Shown here one piece after another: positions 44,687-56,600 of a stretch of DNA of 64,000 nucleotides; the stretch's first letter is position 1, and each line of letters starts with the position of its first letter. Under the pieces are notes generated by a model, which worked only from the letters and a program-made list of their open reading frames with translations, was not told the DNA's origin and searched no databases. The stretch covers positions 1 to 64,000 of the forward strand of contig LLEY01000226.1 in the NCBI GenBank assembly GCA_001414485.1, in the 5' to 3' direction. Position numbers and translations under genes: made by a program. Source of the stretch: Calycina herbarum (taxonomy: Eukaryota > Ascomycota > Leotiomycetes > Helotiales > Pezizellaceae).

Positions 44687-45934
44687 TTATTTTCCGTTCT
44701 TTCTCTGCTCTTCGTCCCTTTCCATATCAGCCTTCTGTCTCACCTCGGCCATCCCTTCATCTCCCCATGTCTTCTCCACGAAATCTTTCTTTCTCTGCAA
44801 GATAAGCTCGAACTTTTCCTTTGTACCACTGTCCGTGAACTTTTTGTTTTGCTTTCGAAGAAACGACGACAAATAGTCCTTTTTTTTGATCTTGGGGGTG
44901 TTTTTGTCCAGATGATCAAAAGCTTGGATCACCTCTTCTTGGGAGTCACTTGGTGGCGATGTGGTGCCCTCCGAGCTAGCAGAGTTCAACTTGTCGCAAA
45001 ATTTTTTGAATGATTTGCTGTAGGTCGACTCCGAATCATGTATGTCTCCGTGTAGGTGTCTGGCAAGACAACTATGGCTGTGGAGCGCCTCCAATACCTT
45101 TTCCACACAACCAGGATCCTTCCACTTCCACCCAAACCACCGTTCTGCTTCCTTTTTAGTAACACCAAAGCAGCCTGCAAAGAACCCATCACTAAGCCTA
45201 AGAAACGTCGTTCTGTTTCCTAGCTCGGATCCAGTGTACTCTCTGCCTTCTTTTTCCATATTGCTGATGAGTTCAAGGAATTGGTGAGCTTTGATGTCGT
45301 GGGCCTTTGCGTTTCGCCTCTTTTTGATATCGGAACCGTCAACGAACAAGTTTGGTATGAGGTTCTTGACACCAAAAAGTTTCGCCCAGTTATTGATAGT
45401 AATGCGCGACTCGTTGCCAGTGAAGTCGCCTATTGTTTGATAGAGCTCGCTTCGCAGGCGACCGTGACTTTCTTGCAGATCGTGAATTTGGCGACTGTGT
45501 TTGTCGTACAAGTCTTGGAGGAATTTGATTGCTGAGTATGGTCCAAAAACCGTATCCTTTCCGTGTTCGAACCTCTGGAAAGGATTCGCTAATTCGACGT
45601 TGATGACTTGTCCGATTTCTTGTTGAGTCTTTACGGGTATGCTTTCAGGCGTGCTAGCGGGTAGTTTTCCAAGTGCCTCGATAATTGACTTGTGTGTATC
45701 CTGATTCGGATCGAGTTTTGCATGTATCACAACCGAATGAAGTGGTCCAAGAGAGGTTGTCTGTGGAGCCGGACGAAGAATTAGTGTCAGGCTCAAGAAG
45801 AGGGAGTATTAAATTGAAACACATACCGAATAGGTGTGTCGTAAGGCTGTGAAGCTTCTCCGGCCTAACTTAGGAAAGAGAAAAGCCATCGTGATGAGCG
45901 CTGGAATCTCAAGATTGGGCAGAAGAGCATCCAT
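44687..45934 (-). CDS. Uncharacterised 393-residue protein
   Basis: Exon 1 45934-45827 (36 codons) and exon 2 45760-44687, joined in phase 0 through GTATGT and CACAG. The frame on its own would start later inside the intron; the joined form reads ALRHTYS then TTSLGPLHSVV, which is continuous. The N-terminus has a short hydrophobic, basic stretch (ALITMAFLFPKLGRRS). The rest is charged and helical, with NRITINNWAKLFGV-like ITINNWAKLFGVKNLIP, KKRRNAKAHDIKAHQFLELI, and an E-K-rich C-terminus. No known domain recognised. The Trp- and Phe-rich pieces (ERWFGWKWKDPGC) suggest a folded core rather than a chance frame. Confidence 0.6.
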
Positions 45935-46374
45935 GGCTGCAAGAGTTATATACATTTTATTTGAAAGACAGCCGTAGAATGTTGATACACACTAAGAAAG
46001 CAAACGTAACTCAAAGATATTTGCAGAATGTCTAGAGGTAATGTGCAGAAAGCGAATGCATCTCAGCACTTTATCTAGCATTTTCCGCTAGCGGCACATA
46101 AAGCTCCATACTTCTTTTACATTAGTGAATAGAATATAAAAGAGCTTTGCAGCAACGATGGATGAGTCACTGGTGTAAGAAAAACAAAAACAAGGTGAAT
46201 TCATTTTTTCTCTTGACGGCTTTGAAAGCGAGTGATTTTGTATAAACCGCTTGTTTTTTTTTGTTCTTTTTGGTAAGATGAGTAGATACAATATATGGAA
46301 GGTGTCTTCTTACTCTTACTCTCCTGTTTGAAAACTTTGCCACGGCCGTATAATTGCTTTTTTAAATCTCAGCC

Positions 46375-46630
46375 TTTTATTATTACTAATTTTTAAAGTG
46401 GAGGCTTAGCCTTTGTAATTGAATTTCCCGTTAATAATTCTCATCGCGCAAGTCTAGGATTAGCCCCTGTAGTAACAACTCATTAAGTCTGCTCTGACTT
46501 CTTGGTGAATTTTATTTTTAAAGTTTAGGATTAACCCCTAGACTTTACTTTTCTATTATTAACACTTTCTCATCGCTTTTCAACGTCCAGGTTTAGCCCC
46601 TACACTTTGCTTTCCTATCTTAGAGCTAAG
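46375..46630. repeat. Four degenerate ~65-bp repeats (TTAGGATTAGCCCCT core)
   Basis: Cores at about 46401, 46453, 46522 and 46588: GGAGGCTTAGCCTTT, CTAGGATTAGCCCCT, TTAGGATTAACCCCT and CAGGTTTAGCCCCT. Two copies also share an upstream TTNATNA and CTCATCGC stretch. Unit length about 52-69 bp. Function unknown. Confidence 0.6.
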
Positions 46631-47181
46631 GCGAAGAGCTTAAAAAAGCCTGTTAGTTTGATTCGACCTCTTCAAAGCAGATTTACTAATTAAGCTTTCT
46701 TCTCTGTCTCCCAGATCATTATCATTGTGTTTATTACTTTTCGGTAAGTACTCTTATGTCGAATATCACTATTATACTAATGATAAGAAACTTTGATTTT
46801 TATAACCGCGATATAGTTGTTAATGATTTTATAAAGTAAATACAAAGAACCTCGGAGATAGATTAGGGCTTGAATTTTGCCAATTTCGCATGTATTCGAT
46901 TGAGAGGCTTTAAATTGTCAATCCGCTTATTTTAAGAGAGGAGCGGATTGTATATGTATTCTAGTCTATATTTACTTGTTCCACCTCCATCACAATAAAC
47001 TAAAACTTTTGAAGTGACTCTGCGGATATACTTGGGCCAGAGATGTATACGGAACCTTTAAAACCCGCCTTACACATTGCAGGTTGAGAGGTACTCGCAT
47101 CCTTCGCTCAAGCACCCGTACACCACAAAACAATACATCATTCACCGACTTGGCCACCAACCCATTGTCAATACTTCAACG

Positions 47182-47304
47182 ACACCTCAACACCTTAACA
47201 AAAGAAAACCTCAACACTTCACCCAAAACCATCTCCACACCTCATCAAAACCTCAACACCTCAACACCTCAACGCCTCAACACCTTAATGCCTCTTCAAC
47301 ACTT
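47182..47304 (+). repeat. ACCTCAACA minisatellite
   Basis: A loosely 9-bp repeat with variants of CCTCAACAC; the cleanest part is at about 47249-47288. It makes two open frames that read as Asn/Thr/His/Pro-rich repeats, which I do not regard as coding. Confidence 0.85.
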
Positions 47305-48268
47305 CTTCCACCCTTTCTGGAAGTCAGGTCCGGCAAGTAATGGCTCCTGAAGAGGTGTTCCACAATCCCATCCTGGAACGTTGATATCGGATCAGAGAAG
47401 TTTCCTATTGTCTAGCGATACTGGTTTATTTCTTAGCCCTTACAATAAATTTTGAAGTAATAGCGTCCTTTTTCTGTATTATCATAGTGAGCTCAAGGGT
47501 TCTGTTGAATAGATGACGGATACGCTTTCCAAAAATATTCATTGACGATTCCATCTCATCAATACCGAACAAAGACTTTGCTCTGACTGGTGGTAGTTGA
47601 AAGAAAGCTCGCTTAATGAGGACAAGGATGTTTAATTCCCCAAAGAGTTCATTGTAATGTTTTGGAAAAATTTGCCGACATCTGTCGAGTTAATAGAGGA
47701 TACGGAGGTGACGCAGCATTGATATTTTTTCCACAAAGAGATATTGATGCCATTGAATGATCTCTAGACAAGGGGGAGAACCGATGATTCTGGTTGTTGA
47801 AAGATGAAGATTTTGGCGGAAGTCGAATGTAGCGTTGGGCCTAGACTGCCATGTGTAGGTAGCTACACCAGTTGGGGCGGTTCTTTTGGCGAGTGGGTTC
47901 AGCAGAACCTGTGATTTTGGGGATGGAGATTCTGCGTGTAACACGACTGTATAATAAATACACTTGTCGTGGCTTCCAGTTGAGTTCTCCACTTGAGATG
48001 ACGATGAAAGGCCAAGAGTTGCTGTTTTGGATGTGGAAGTTCAGGCCAGGTAGATGTGATCTGGCTCTAATCAATCAATCCATCAATCTTTCTTTTTCCC
48101 AAGGAATCGGATTTGGGTCTCGAGTTATGAAAGCCCAGTCGTAAGTATTGGAACGCGCCCGTTGGGTAATGGGGAGTTCCAAGACGATTGTTTTGTTTTC
48201 CCTTCCCCCAGTAACACCCTGGCCAGTGTAATACTCTACCCATGCTCTAGCAATTTGTTGAATCGTAC

Positions 48269-48742
48269 TTACCAGATCAGCCTCTGGAAAAGACTTCCAT
48301 CCGTCACAGAAGTCACCGGCAACGTGGGTCTGGAGCGATGCACATGGACACCGTTGTAGTGTCTATAGTGACTTCGAATTCCTTCCAGAGCATATCCCAC
48401 TTTCATCCAAACTTGCGTTTTCCAGGACGCTTCCGTATGTGGAGGATTGGGTGGACCGCCCCGAAGTTTCATGGTGAATGGGAAAAATGTAGAATTGAGT
48501 CGTTTGATGCTCATTAGAACATTAGTGAAAGCAATCGGATTATCTCTCCAAAACTTCCTAATTTCCCTGAAATTATCAGACCGAATCATGAAAGAACCCG
48601 TAGCATAGTTGAAGTAGAAATGATGTGCTCTCGATCCTGAATAATTGTATGATCCTTCTTGTATGTAAACTTTCTGATATGAGTCGAGGACGAGGTCGCG
48701 TGCTTCGTGGTTGACAAAAAGTAGAGACAGTGGAGTTACCAC
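48269..48742 (-). pseudogene. 2EXR-like fragment (truncated)
   Basis: A 157-codon frame with LSLLFVNHEARDLVLDSYQKVY and HFYFNYATGSFMIRSDNF, the second half of the fungal 2EXR domain (LLxVNxEAR and YFNPxxD-like blocks). The first half, normally a FPxLPxELRLxIW block, is not seen just upstream; it may be on a separate exon or lost. The C-terminal third is unremarkable. Function of 2EXR proteins is not established. Confidence 0.4.
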
Positions 48743-51700
48743 TGTCGGATCGGATCACACGCAAAATGTACCCATTCGTATGGAGGATGCAGTCCCCCCT
48801 AGCGGCGAGAGTTCTCGAAGTTTAAGTTGTATCTTTTGCGGTTTAAGACAGCGAATAGCATAGGTCTAAATCTTTTTCGGCAGTTCAAAAGTTAGGTCGG
48901 CGAATTGTGGGAATGCGCAAACTTGCATTGGCGTTGGCATCTCAAGGCTTGGATTCAAGTTCGTGGGGTTGATTTCCTACCCACTTGAATGGAATGAGAC
49001 TATTTGTAAAACTTTTATGTTCCTGAGATAATTTTAGGGTTTACATACAGCCACTTTCATAATTGATAAGAAAATAAACAACGCATTTTGTGCTGTATAG
49101 TATGTTCGTACTTGTTATACCTAAAGTGAATAGGGGAGTGAGAGGTGGAAGACGTGCTATTGCAAGGAAATTGATCCAAGAAGAGAGTAGATGACAAGAA
49201 GCAATCAATGAAGGACAACCGAGTTCAGCTTGAGAACGGTTCTAAACACATCGAGAATGCGCTTCTAACTACTTCCAAGCTTGCTCAAACATGAACTTCC
49301 TTGGGTGATATAATTTCCAAGAATAGCCCTGGTATTCAAAGAGGAATTGCCTTGTTTTCTGGGCCCTTTCCACAAATGGCTTTGCTTGTGTATATGAGGC
49401 GTCTGGTTAACCATGGAATCCTTTGAAATGTCCTTGTAGTCAAGATAAGTTTCGAAGGAATACTCATAAACTCTACGGAAACTCGGAAACGTCAACAGAG
49501 ATGAGGAAAGGTTATAAGTGAGAGAGACCATTAAGAAACTCACAGTGGAAACCAAAAGTAAAAGAAGTGGGCATTGCTCTGCAAACACCTACTTTTACCT
49601 AAGTTATACAAAACAGTTTAAGATAATTAAAAAATATTGTTCAAGAAGATCTAGAAGAATTAGCAACTCGGTTCCTTGCTGAGATCCCTCGGATAATACT
49701 TGGAATTATTTGAGATAGACTCAAGTAATGACAGAATGCTCAATTCTCTTACTTCCCGGAAGCCTCCTTGGTATCAATAGCTCACCATACTTCCTCTTGA
49801 TACCATCCTCCGGTTCTTTCTCCGTACGAAGTACGATATCTTTTGAAGGTGGCCCAATTCGAGAGCCAGTTACAGGGGGGGAACTTTCAATGCACCCCTA
49901 TTTCCTTCATCACATTATTGAGGATGTTTTTACATTTTCGAAACTTGATAGGCACTACTTAACCGAATGGCTTTTTGGGAAATTACTCCCACTTAATGGT
50001 TCCCGGTATAGCTGCTTTGGAGTTAGCTTAAACCTTTTTACTTCCTCACTTAAACCTAACTTTAGTCATATCTTGTAACAATTATCGCAGGCGAATGAGA
50101 AAAACAAGGATACCCTGTGCACGAGCCAAGTCAAAAAGAATCAACCGAGCAACCCGGGGAGAGAGCGTACAAGTGAAAACCAACATCATAAGTCTCAGCT
50201 CTAACCAGAATGAAATGCCTCAATCCTTTAATTCAAAAAGCAGAACGGCATTGACAATGAAAAAGTTGCAGTTCCTACGGCATCGCCGTCGCCATCAGCT
50301 CGAAGTTTATCTGCAAACGACGCCGGTGATCGATCGATCGAAGATCGCAATCAATATCCCTCTCCCAACACGGAACAAACAAAACGGGGTTACATCGATG
50401 GTGTCATCGCTGCGCAAGTCCATTTTAGGTAAACAGCTCGCTGGGATTTCGTGGGAAGCAAAAGCCTGAAGTCCAACGTTCAAAGCATTCAAACCAACTC
50501 TGACTGTGCTGTAAATCCTACAAAGGACTAATACCGCCGCGTTGGTTCAGGCTTGTTCCGTCGCTGGAATATCGAGAAGCATCACCGCTGAGACGGGGAA
50601 CCCGATGACAACGCACTCCACATATGCAGGCTTCGATACTTACAGAATCCTTCTAGAAGACTTCCTCATGCAAAAAACGGCACCCACATGTTGTTCTGTA
50701 CGTGAGATTTTGTAATCTTCTAGAAGTTGAGGATTCAAATCCTCGTTGGAATCCTTCACAAACTTTGATCGTACAGAACATTCGAATGGCAAAACCTGTG
50801 AGCTTCCGTAGGTTCCAGCCACAGGAACACCCTTCCAGGCTTCGGGAAAAGACCCCGATACCCCCAGCCACCCCTCATGTAACTGGGTTGTTAGTTGGCC
50901 GCAGCAAGCGCCTTGAACTTTGAGATCGGGGAAGTGGCCTCAAATACCCCTGGAAATCCCAGCTATGCGGCACAGCTATCGTTTAAATTTGAGTTAATTT
51001 ACGTTCTGTGAACTGGAAGGGGGCCGTGACAGGGATGTATTACTCGCTTATCCCCTGTTGTACATCGCGTCTAGCCAAAATAGTTGAATTAAATGACCAA
51101 GTTAGGACGAGAACCTAAAAGCCTGAAAAATATATGTTTTTAAAAACGTTGATACCAGTAGCGTTGCTTGAACTAAGTTGAGAATTTTCGTTTTCGTGTA
51201 CTAATAGCTGTAGGATTTTTAGGTGGAGTTTTTGAGGTAGTTTTTGAAACGAAACAAAGCACTGCCTACTAACTAGTGCTTGGTACGCCCGTAGCATAGT
51301 ACAAAGATCCACCCCCAAAAAACTGAGGGGTACGGGTATCTTTGCAGGGCTGTTAGGGTTTGTGGATTCTTTCTTTTAAAAAGATTTGACACTAAATATT
51401 TATGGGTAGGCATTCCTTTGGGGAATTCACAATAGGAAAGTGGAGGTGGGTGTGAAGGATGAAGACGATCTGGTGAATTATAGTGGGGTGGTGGGGTTAT
51501 GGGGAGACAATCCAGAACATGGGAATCTCTGGACTTGTTCTTCCATAAAAATACAACCGTGTCAATAATTGAGGTGGGTACTCTTTATTTCCAATCTGGA
51601 ATTTCTTGATCAAAAACATTTGGAAACATCTTGGAAGTAAAAGTTCATTCATAAAGTGGTATCAAAAATCTATTTGACTGCGGTACTCCTAACGCCTTTC

Positions 51701-51789
51701 CTAGCCCATAATCTGCAACCCCTTTGTACAAACAATACGCATTTTACTATACAGTATGTGATAAATTCGTATATGATAACCGTGAAGCG
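48743..51789. other. Gene-poor region
   Basis: No gene supported. A minus-strand frame at 49265-49588 begins with a hydrophobic stretch (LLLLLVSTVSFLMV) and could encode a small secreted protein, but has no other support. An 11-bp inverted repeat TGTTCTGTACG lies at 50692-50702 and 50770-50780. Confidence 0.4.
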
Positions 51790-53666
51790 TTAATCGAAAC
51801 AAGGCCATTCGTAAGTGGGATGGAGCATTGACGGAAACATGGATTCGTTTCCCATTTGAGGTGTAGTGTTAGAGGAAGAAGCGAAAGCGGGATCTACTTT
51901 CACTCGAGGAGGCATGTGGTGTGCGGAAAAAGTTGGTTCGCTTGCTGAATGTGGTGTCGTTTGATTCGAAGAAGAAGAAAATGGCGCAGAGTACTCTAAT
52001 TGTGGAGTCGAGTGTGCAGATGATATTGGTATCTCCCATCTCTCGCCAAATGGCCATACCATTCGATCCATAACGCTTGCCCGAAGTCTTGTCTCGGGTT
52101 GTGGGGATAAGGTGGTGAGCATTGGACTGTAAGACTCCCATTCTGTGTGGCCAGCTGCTTCCAAAGCATCCCCTGCAATCCGAAGCGCGTCTTGCGTATC
52201 CCACATGCCTTCTCGTCCTTCTGCTTGCGATAGCAAATCAATTGCCCGCCGCTGAATCGAGGTTGTCGGCGAGCGTAGAATTGTGAAGAACAAAGGCGCG
52301 ATAATTCCCATATCTGGTGTGAAATTTGCATTTTCACCAACTGGCATCCCAAGCCTCGAACTTATCAGGTATTCACAGTGAGCAAGAACCTCCTCGAACC
52401 TTCTTTCGCTCGCTGTGGGTGTATCAATAACGATGGAGTAAATAAGAGCGTGAAGCTTAAGTAAGGAGGCCCCGAGATTCGTTTTGCTCATCATAGCAGT
52501 ATCGCTTGTAACCGACTCCACCAAAAGTTTGTCCAGTCCCTCCTGCCAGACGGCAATAGAATTCATATGTCTCGTACCATTGAGCGCCCTGGGATTCAAA
52601 GTATTATAGAGATCTAAATTGGGGATTTGGCTTGCGGAAGAGTTGCGTTCCACCGTTATGTCGGCTGCTAAAGTATCCAAAGCGTGCCGTGCTTCGTCGA
52701 TGGAGCGAAAGTTGTTGGTTGGAGTATGAATAGCTGCATTGCGTAATGACATCCAGAGAGTAGATCGGTCCACCTGATGATTTGGGTTTACGAATGAGGC
52801 TGCTTGTGTGCCGAGAGACAGTAATAGGGGTGCGAATTCGATTTCCCATTCTTGTTCTTTCGTTGATTCCGGCGACTGCGACTTCCTCGATTTAATGTCC
52901 TCCAGTATCTTTAATCCAGCTTGAAGATGTATGATCGCTGACTCGCTATTTGTTATTAGAAATATCACATTGGAGACTTGGTAGAAGAAAGTTCTTACTG
53001 ATTTCCGAGTAGGCAATCGAAAGTAATGAAACAAATGCATGCAATCAAGGTTAGATCCAGCTGTTGCGACTGGGTTGACATCAATACGTGCAGGTAACTA
53101 ATTGCCTTTGTGTATTGTCGGAAAGCAAATGCTTGCATTGAGGGATCGGAAATCTTGCTCTGTTGCCAGTTGACATAATCCTGGTGTATGGCAGCAATTG
53201 CAATAACCGCATGCCGGATGGACGGCTCCACCGTGCTTGCTTGAAGGACTCTTCTTTGCCAGAAATCTGACGAAAAGTGACCAGAAAGTTTAGGAGCCGT
53301 GACTGTTCGAAATAAATAAAGGATGTGTTGCTCCATGGGATCCTCGTCCATGCTCGATGATGAGCCCCTATGACTTCTAGAAGGCGGCCTAGGAGTTGTT
53401 TTTCGAGAAGATGGATCTGGCGTTTTTGGAGGCGCATAACCATCACACTTTCGCCCTGTTGAAGTACATCTTTTACAAAACGGATGCTCCTCCCCACATT
53501 TGACCCTTCGAATCCTAGTTATTCTGTTAGACTCGGCGAAGATTTCAAGCAATTGGGGTGCAAGAGCTCTTCAGCCATCTCCAGAATTGACTTACTTGCA
53601 AGTGATACATCCTGTTTTTGAAGGAGTTCCACAAACTCGGAATCGGTTACCAGACTTAGGTTTCAT
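51790..53666 (-). CDS. Zn2Cys6 fungal transcription factor
   Basis: Exons 53666-53596, 53514-52999 and 52945-51790 give 580 residues. The first intron splits the binuclear zinc cluster: the parts join as GCITCK then IRRVKCGEEHPFC and KRCTSTGRKCDGY, with all six Cys in the family spacing. A Ser/Arg-rich linker follows, then a middle region with HILYLFRTVTAPKLSGHF, IRHAVIAIAAIHQDYV and LDLTLIACICFITFDCLLGN, typical of fungal regulators of this class. It should bind DNA in the nucleus; the targets are unknown. The neighbours are not an obvious cluster. The C-terminus is Ser/Thr/Pro-rich. Confidence 0.93.
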
Positions 53667-56600
53667 GGTGGCAGTTCATCTAAATTTTATTTTGGATGCG
53701 ACATGAGGAAGAAGACTCTGGCCATGATATATAGAAAGACGAAGTTGGTATGGCTAAAGGGTGAGATTTAGAAATGCCAGTGTGCCTTGCGGCGCAGGTA
53801 CCTTGTACCAAGCCCATCCATGTACCATGTATGTTCCTATAACTACTACTACTGGGTCCTTGCAAATCGGCACATGAAAACGTTGCTACCTAGTCGCAAG
53901 GAGGAGGTATGTGGGCCAACAATTGTCTCCGCCAGATTATGCCCCATGCTCTCCCCGCTAAGGATAGACATAAGTTAGGCACGCAATACACTTTTGTAGA
54001 TTTCCGTTATAATTTTGACTCCAAACCCCGAAATATCCGTCCATTCACAGACCACTCAGAATTTTGATTCAGTATAGCTGCACAGAAAATGGAATCATGC
54101 ACTCTTGACAGGTGACAAAAAACGTGGAAAACCAGCAGTTGGCATTTTCAGCCAGTTGGGTGATATGGTTACCCAATTTGCCCATTCCAATACAACGTTG
54201 TACAATCTTGGACCCCACCAACTTTCTTTCCAAGGGTTCTAGCCGCGGGATGGGATGTAGAAATGAATTATGGCGGTGAGGCCGGCGCTTGTGGATCCAA
54301 AAAACAGCAGAATCGCACTCCCAAGCCGTAAAGATTGGTAACGGCATTAAACGCAAGCGCAGACAGAAATAAACTCCTTTCATCCCATCGAATAAGAGGC
54401 ATCGGCTTGGTGCGCCGACGACTGAGAGTGAACTTCGTCAAGTGGTGGTGTCCACTTGTTGCGTTGCGCGCTTAAAGGTGGATAGGGGGGAAGTCTCCAC
54501 TGTGGCGCATGGGGTTCCTTTTGGATTAGCGTCACCGACTGGGCAAATCAGAAGTGCAGGTGGCATAGAAGTATATGTAAGCCGTCCTATGAACGTAGCC
54601 CAATTTAACCAAACAAGCCGCTAAAAAACATCCTCTGTTTTATTTTATTTCTTGCTTATACGGCCAACCCCCTAAACATTCGCTTACCTGTGGTTATCTT
54701 TGTCCTTCAAGGTATGGCCATGCAGCGTTCTCGTCCTCCGCCTTACTCGAATTCTTACGCACCGCCTCGACCCTCCATTCAGTGCATCCTCTGCATCCTA
54801 GCTCCAAGACAAACAATACCTGCTTAATTAAGGTTCTGATACAGTTCGAGGGTGCATTGTGCCCTGTCCAAGACTAAAAGCTCAGAAAAATAGGTCGACG
54901 AACGATAAGGAGCGCCTCGTTGCTGCATCAAGCCTCATCACAATAAACTCCCATTCGGAACAGGATAGGCCCGAATGCCCAGAACATCATGCAGCCCTGA
55001 GCAAGCCCTGAATAGCGGTTCCTTAGAAGGCTCTTGAACTGGCTCTTTTTCAGGGATGAATATGTACATTCATGTACGAACTACGTTCATCATACGACAG
55101 GCGAGCGAATCATGTTGAGCTTGCTGTCGGTGTCTGGAAATCCTACGACCATAGGCGGATCTGTAATGACGACTTCGGAGATGGCGATTGAACTCCAAAT
55201 GGCCAAATTGCATGGTTATTGCGATGTACGAAGTACCAGAGGAATTGCGGTCCAAAAGCTATCTTGATTGAAACCCGAATCGGCAAGTGGGGTTCCTTTC
55301 GTTGAGCGGCTCTGACCATCGCTTATCTTACCATGGAAACCTCAACTTGAGGTAATGTGTTGGTGCAATTCCGATTTTAGTAAATGTATCACTTAAAATA
55401 TGGCTAAATGAGCATCAGAATGGCACACTTTACTTGAAAGGGAAAGTTCCGTGTCAAGACCAGATCCTTGACAGGTCAACCTTGAAAATATCCGTTCTGT
55501 GCCGTATTGTTGCTTTTTAGAGTGTGGCTTGGCAATATGCCCATTCTGGGGGTGAACTACCGTCGTTTGGCCTGTTGAACCCCACGATTACACTGGGGTG
55601 TTGACATGAGATAGACAAGGTGAAAGTGGGAAAGCAAGCATATGTACCTCCGTAGTGCATGTACCAAGAGAGTAATAGCATACAGACAGCTTCGTCCGTA
55701 AGTGTGTTCCCCCAAAACAAAGTTCGGCCCGTCCCGAGACTTCGGTACCTCCGTAATGACCTTCTTCTTCTGTGGGCTTTCACATATTGAATGCAGGAAG
55801 AGATGTTGCTGGCTTTCTGCGTCATACTAAATGGTCCGCATACGCTCAATGATTCTAGTGGATGATTGTTTATTCATTTCGATTCAAGCTCCGTATATTC
55901 AATGTTCCTCAACCTCGGCTTTGGTATTGAGGGGTAAGACTTACAGTGTTCCTAGGTAATTGTCAATAATCCTATATCGAGGTATCTCGGGCCTCGCGAG
56001 ACACATACAGTGGCATACCAGGTTGGTCTTCTCGAACACTCCTCGCCCTCGCAATAAAACTCCAAAGATGTCGCTGCCGCGGCTCTGTTGAATGTTTATT
56101 TCTTACCTACCTTCCTAATCCAAACGTCACGGTATATACCGTTTGTTTCCCCCACGTGTATGACTGCAGAGTTACGTCGATCTATCATCTATCACACGTG
56201 GAGTACAAGGTCATGAAATATTTGGCTCACAATACCTCGAAGTTTTGATATACATGTTCTATTCATCTTATTGATTAATGCTTCGGCCCTATTTTGTTTC
56301 TTAGACGAGACAAAGTGCGGGATGCGTGACATCGCACTCGCTTCGGCCAAATAACGTCAGAAAGTAATCATATTCCCTAAAATTTCTCATTGACTAATTC
56401 TTTTCCTTGCGTCACAACTATCATTCTAATACCTGCCTGATCCAGCGTTGTCTTCGATATGATTCCAAATTTCTTCATCCTTCATCCACAAATCCACCTC
56501 CTCTCTATCCGTTCCAATCTCAAATTTCTAAGCCACCAGCATCAATATTCCGTTTGCGGTATTTGGTTGGATTTCACGTTTCCCATTCTCCCTTGGGCTT

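Larger units (their letters stand above)
45935..48268. other. AT-rich intergenic region with repeats
   Basis: No supported gene. It contains the degenerate ~65-bp repeat array and the ACCTCAACA minisatellite listed separately. The AT bias is strong between about 46000 and 47050. Confidence 0.5.

Noticed and set aside
47077..47350. Two 87-88-codon frames over the minisatellite
   Set aside because: They exist only because the 9-bp repeat lacks stops in two frames.
49265..49588. Small secreted protein candidate on the minus strand
   Set aside because: A hydrophobic start alone is weak evidence; no cysteine pattern, splice structure or promoter signs.
50703..50770. Possible tRNA (GAGGATTCAAATCCTC looks like a T arm)
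   Set aside because: No matching acceptor stem, A box or D arm at the right distance.
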